DNA of 8,033 nt, from contig CBDUST010000213.1 in NCBI GenBank assembly GCA_965369945.1, forward strand, positions 1-8,033, in the 5' to 3' direction. The position numbers and the translations under genes are program-made. The stretch comes from JADFNO01 sp965369945. Lineage in GTDB: Bacteria; Planctomycetota; Phycisphaerae; Phycisphaerales; SM1A02. The notes below the pieces were generated by a model. The model had not been told where the DNA came from, did no database searches, and saw only the letters and a list, made by a program, of their open reading frames with translations. Shown in pieces: positions 7,201 to 8,033 of this stretch. Position 1 is the stretch's first letter, and each line of letters starts with the position of its first letter.

Positions 7201-8033
7201 GCCACAGCGATCCCAGCGAACTGATCAATCAGTGGCGATCGATCCGCTTCTGACGGAGCTTGCGCTTCTTGACGAATTCAGCGCCGAGATCGCCAACGAA
7301 GCAAGCGAGCAGTTCCGGCCACGACAAGGGATAACCCGCCGCAGCGGCCAAACACGCTTTGATCTTTCGTTGGATCGATCGATTGAGTCCGACTCGGTTG
7401 TTCTCGGTTTACTGCCCGCCGCCGCCTCGGCTCTTGACGACAGCATCGTTTCAATGCCGGCGAGTCGTATTGAAGCGGGGCCACTTGGCGACCTTTCCGA
7501 TGTTTCATTGCCGGAAGTTGCACAGTTACTTGCTGCTGCGCCGTTTGATCTTGATCTAAAACTCCCGACTCGCACCGCGTTGTCGCCCGAAATTTATCAA
7601 CAGCGAGCTCCGGATCAGCGGCAGGAACTAGTGGAGCGTATGGGCGGCTCTGAAGAGACCGAGCGAGCTGTCGCAATGGCGTTGGACTGGTTGGCGCGCC
7701 ACCAAAGCCCGGACGGGCGATGGGATGGGGCGAGATTCGACGATCATTGCGGCGACTGCGGTGGGGGAACGCAAGTCGATGTCGACATCGCACTGACAGG
7801 TCTCGCCTTGCTGTGTCTTCTAGGAACCGATCAGACACACTTCAACGAAGGGCCCTATCGAAACCCGCTGGAGACGTCTGACTTCATCCTGGCCAAAACC
7901 GGATATCAGGGTATTTCCTTCATTACCGAGCACAATCCTCAGGTCATGCTGAGGCTGAGCGAGGAGGGCTGGCAGCTTCTCAGCGATTGGGAGGTGCCGG
8001 ACGGAGAGAAAGCCCAGCTGTGGAAGAGTCCTC
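4217..8033 (+). CDS. Giant PD40 / TonB-like-helix / QW-repeat fusion, 3' partial
   Basis: The frame stays open from GTG 4217 (alternatively ATG 4232) to the window edge: 1272 codons without a stop. Residues 4-11 are basic and 13-31 hydrophobic, giving an N-in anchor. Five PD40/TolB-like propeller motifs follow, starting near residues 85, 133, 186, 258 and 311 (for example SPDGTLLYFHSDRAGG, VYFSSDRSDGKGGYDIY). Two helices lie at about 358-380 and 395-415, joined by a basic loop (H382, R383, R388, R394) that predicts a cytoplasmic turn. The second carries S399-x3-H403, as in the TonB helix. Residues ~416-1140 are a low-complexity Ala/Val/Ser/Asp/Thr linker with degenerate V-D-V-x-L-x-P motifs. 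At 1142 an RMGGSEETE-type lead-in opens a squalene/hopene-cyclase-like region with a complete QW motif at 1155-1169 (L-x3-Q-x3-G-x-W), then HCGDC at 1177-1181. After residue 1215 the expected pattern stops. It follows exbB and exbD, which suggests it is their energy transducer (inference). No known protein of this exact architecture comes to mind. Confidence 0.88.
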   Translation, partial: MNDRRMKRFKKTWLVAGLGIVMAVGAGTMAWHLRTQYFTYYTDADAIRRPLDEVVPRDILWRPAVKLPALINTADDERGPGVTGDGMTVFFVRGKPGFDADIYSSSRIPSGWTVPEPLDALNTPADELGPAPSPDGTLLYFHSDRAGGQGGYDLWVSRRGPDGWQEPVNLGSDVNSAYHDYGPAMTPDGAVLYFASNRPRPDAVDAPAPDAWLSEIREDYAKRDFDLYTAQVVEGTPGKVAAVVQLNTTQNEGSPAISSAGDFVYFSSDRSDGKGGYDIYRARLLDDGYSEANNLGDTLNSAENELDPALALSGFAVYFSSDRESEMVDGYDLYYAESREVFATSETYRATLDWESLWPYLLGMMLGLLGVLLSLLLLNAAHRLQYNRLNLLARCLLASLIAHMLLLLLFSAWGVTTALTEMFEQGDATRVVLVSGSTGGDLASQVRGHLTQLQVEAASQAASRHEPAPSQAESPITPEALQVARSRIEADDAPFKELSHVREVAARSAELSELVADKPVDQMPSVMTSVPTEAMRVDAREAQQTAPAAQDVDVKLFRAREQMAIADERHTEAVALMPQPIDVSDQVQVPQIRLEAQPIQSVLAQLPASETGPLIPNELASVDVEVSIADGPPAERVAETSRTIAAVTGATPRHDVSASAVPSSSNVPTVEVTPAGSTYEPMGRSLATAVIRDATAQPQSNDLSVDTPQSVDVALSPSIDVAQPTNARATAIAEVEAGSDLSVAQSERTDDPIAVAQPRVSTDVIALAPEVHASTGAKLESFVQPVVIDSRAAAAIESTGAEEIAVRFDDAAPVDVTLPALRLAQRAARTIESTLPISRSARISRSDGVGQPAVSIATVALSPDVGIAASPDQDSLAQAFASDSQPTTVSDSTQTVDPVSALAEAKQVDVSLPALRSENLAEAQEMQSDEPGAVADSPTRRHRMIERSEAIPSTEAETRIVLIAPTVLQETAISPTASTVTQSQGIEANIADSPWPQRSQRTDQSVAIDPLLTELALLDEFSAEIANEASEQFRPRQGITRRSGQTRFDLSLDRSIESDSVVLGLLPAAASALDDSIVSMPASRIEAGPLGDLSDVSLPEVAQLLAAAPFDLDLKLPTRTALSPEIYQQRAPDQRQELVERMGGSEETERAVAMALDWLARHQSPDGRWDGARFDDHCGDCGGGTQVDVDIALTGLALLCLLGTDQTHFNEGPYRNPLETSDFILAKTGYQGISFITEHNPQVMLRLSEEGWQLLSDWEVPDGEKAQLWKSP
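5387..5461 (+). other. TonB-like transmembrane helix with S-x3-H (within the fusion CDS)
   Basis: This segment encodes residues 391-415 of the fusion protein, a strongly hydrophobic helix with S399 and H403 in the SLIAH stretch. E. coli TonB has Ser16 and His20 at the same spacing in the helix that contacts ExbB/ExbD. Predicted orientation is also that of TonB, with basic residues on the N-terminal side and a long periplasmic segment after it. The further TonB positions Leu27 and Ser31 are not conserved (F410 and G414 here). The functional equivalence is inference. Confidence 0.55.
5870..7579 (+). repeat. Degenerate V-D-V-x-L-x-P motif array in the linker
   Basis: Short motifs of the form hydrophobic-D-hydrophobic-x-L-(S/A)-P recur through the linker: VDVKLF at 5870, VDVEVS at 6080, VDVALSP at 6347, DVIALAPEV at 6503, VDVTLPALR at 6656, VALSPDV at 6791, VDVSLPALR at 6938, IVLIAPTV at 7094, DVSLPEV at 7499, and LDLKLP followed by ALSP from 7550 to 7579. 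The motif prolines in the central part fall at 6365, 6521, 6671, 6803, 6953 and 7109, that is 52, 50, 44, 50 and 52 codons apart. The two best copies (VDVTLPALR and VDVSLPALR) use different codons throughout, so this is an old protein-level repeat and not a recent DNA duplication. Confidence 0.5.
7862..8033 (+). other. Discordant 3' tail of the fusion frame
   Basis: After GPYR (residues 1212-1215) a cyclase-like toroid domain would be expected to continue with another helix leading to a second QW motif. Instead the frame reads NPLETSDFILAKTGYQG and onward, with no QW or toroid pattern and no family I recognise. Codon choice also changes: all six Glu codons are GAG, all four Gln are CAG, and five of seven Leu are CTG, whereas upstream uses GAA, CAA, TTG and CTT freely. 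The other two forward frames hit stops and do not restore the expected domain. This could be a new domain or a chimeric contig end. Confidence 0.45.

Noticed and set aside
7278..7838. A 186-codon open frame on the - strand, plus other frames within 4252-7575
   Set aside because: All lie inside the long forward frame 4217-8033 and give Arg/Ser/Pro-rich products without family features, while the forward frame shows PD40, membrane and QW motifs.
7640..7861. A true squalene-hopene cyclase enzyme
   Set aside because: Only one QW motif is visible, no DxDD acid motif is seen, and the domain is fused to a membrane protein with a disordered linker. Fold similarity is supported; the reaction is not.

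Overview
The window looks like chromosomal DNA from a Planctomycetota-type bacterium, or a close relative. GC content is in the high 50s percent by eye. The evidence is a large multi-TPR protein, an ExbB/ExbD pair, and a giant fusion protein that ends in a squalene/hopene-cyclase-like repeat of a kind I associate with planctomycetes. This taxonomic call is inference from protein style; no rRNA or other marker gene is present. All supported genes lie on the + strand and are tightly spaced (gaps of 41, 18 and 31 bases). They read as one operon that runs off both ends of the window.

Layout: (1) nt 2-2920, the 3' part of a long tetratricopeptide-repeat protein, at least 972 codons, with its 5' end outside the window. 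(2) nt 2962-3750, an ExbB/TolQ-family proton-channel subunit. (3) nt 3769-4185, its ExbD/TolR-family partner. (4) nt 4217-8033, one uninterrupted frame of 1272 codons with no stop before the window edge. This last protein carries, in order, an N-terminal membrane anchor, five PD40/TolB-like beta-propeller motifs, two closely spaced membrane helices, a disordered-looking linker of about 720 residues, and a QW-motif (squalene/hopene cyclase or prenyltransferase toroid) repeat.

Working model (inference): the set resembles a rearranged Tol-Pal/TonB energy-transduction module. ExbB and ExbD would form the proton-driven motor, and the TPR protein and TolB-like propeller are the kinds of periplasmic partner found in Tol-Pal loci. 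No separate TonB or TolA is present. However, the third membrane helix of the giant protein has the predicted TonB orientation (N-in, C-periplasmic), carries an S-x3-H pair (S399/H403) like that of the TonB helix, and is followed by a very long periplasmic linker. It may be the transducer for this motor, with a toroid-type domain where TonB or TolA would have its C-terminal domain.

Two further points stand out. The linker carries a degenerate V-D-V-x-L-x-P motif at a spacing of roughly 50 codons. The last ~170 bases of the window (from about nt 7862) stop matching the pattern expected of the cyclase-like domain and change codon preference, which could mean a domain switch or a chimeric contig end. 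Nothing supported lies on the - strand, and I see no RNA genes, insertion sequences, CRISPR arrays or convincing terminators.
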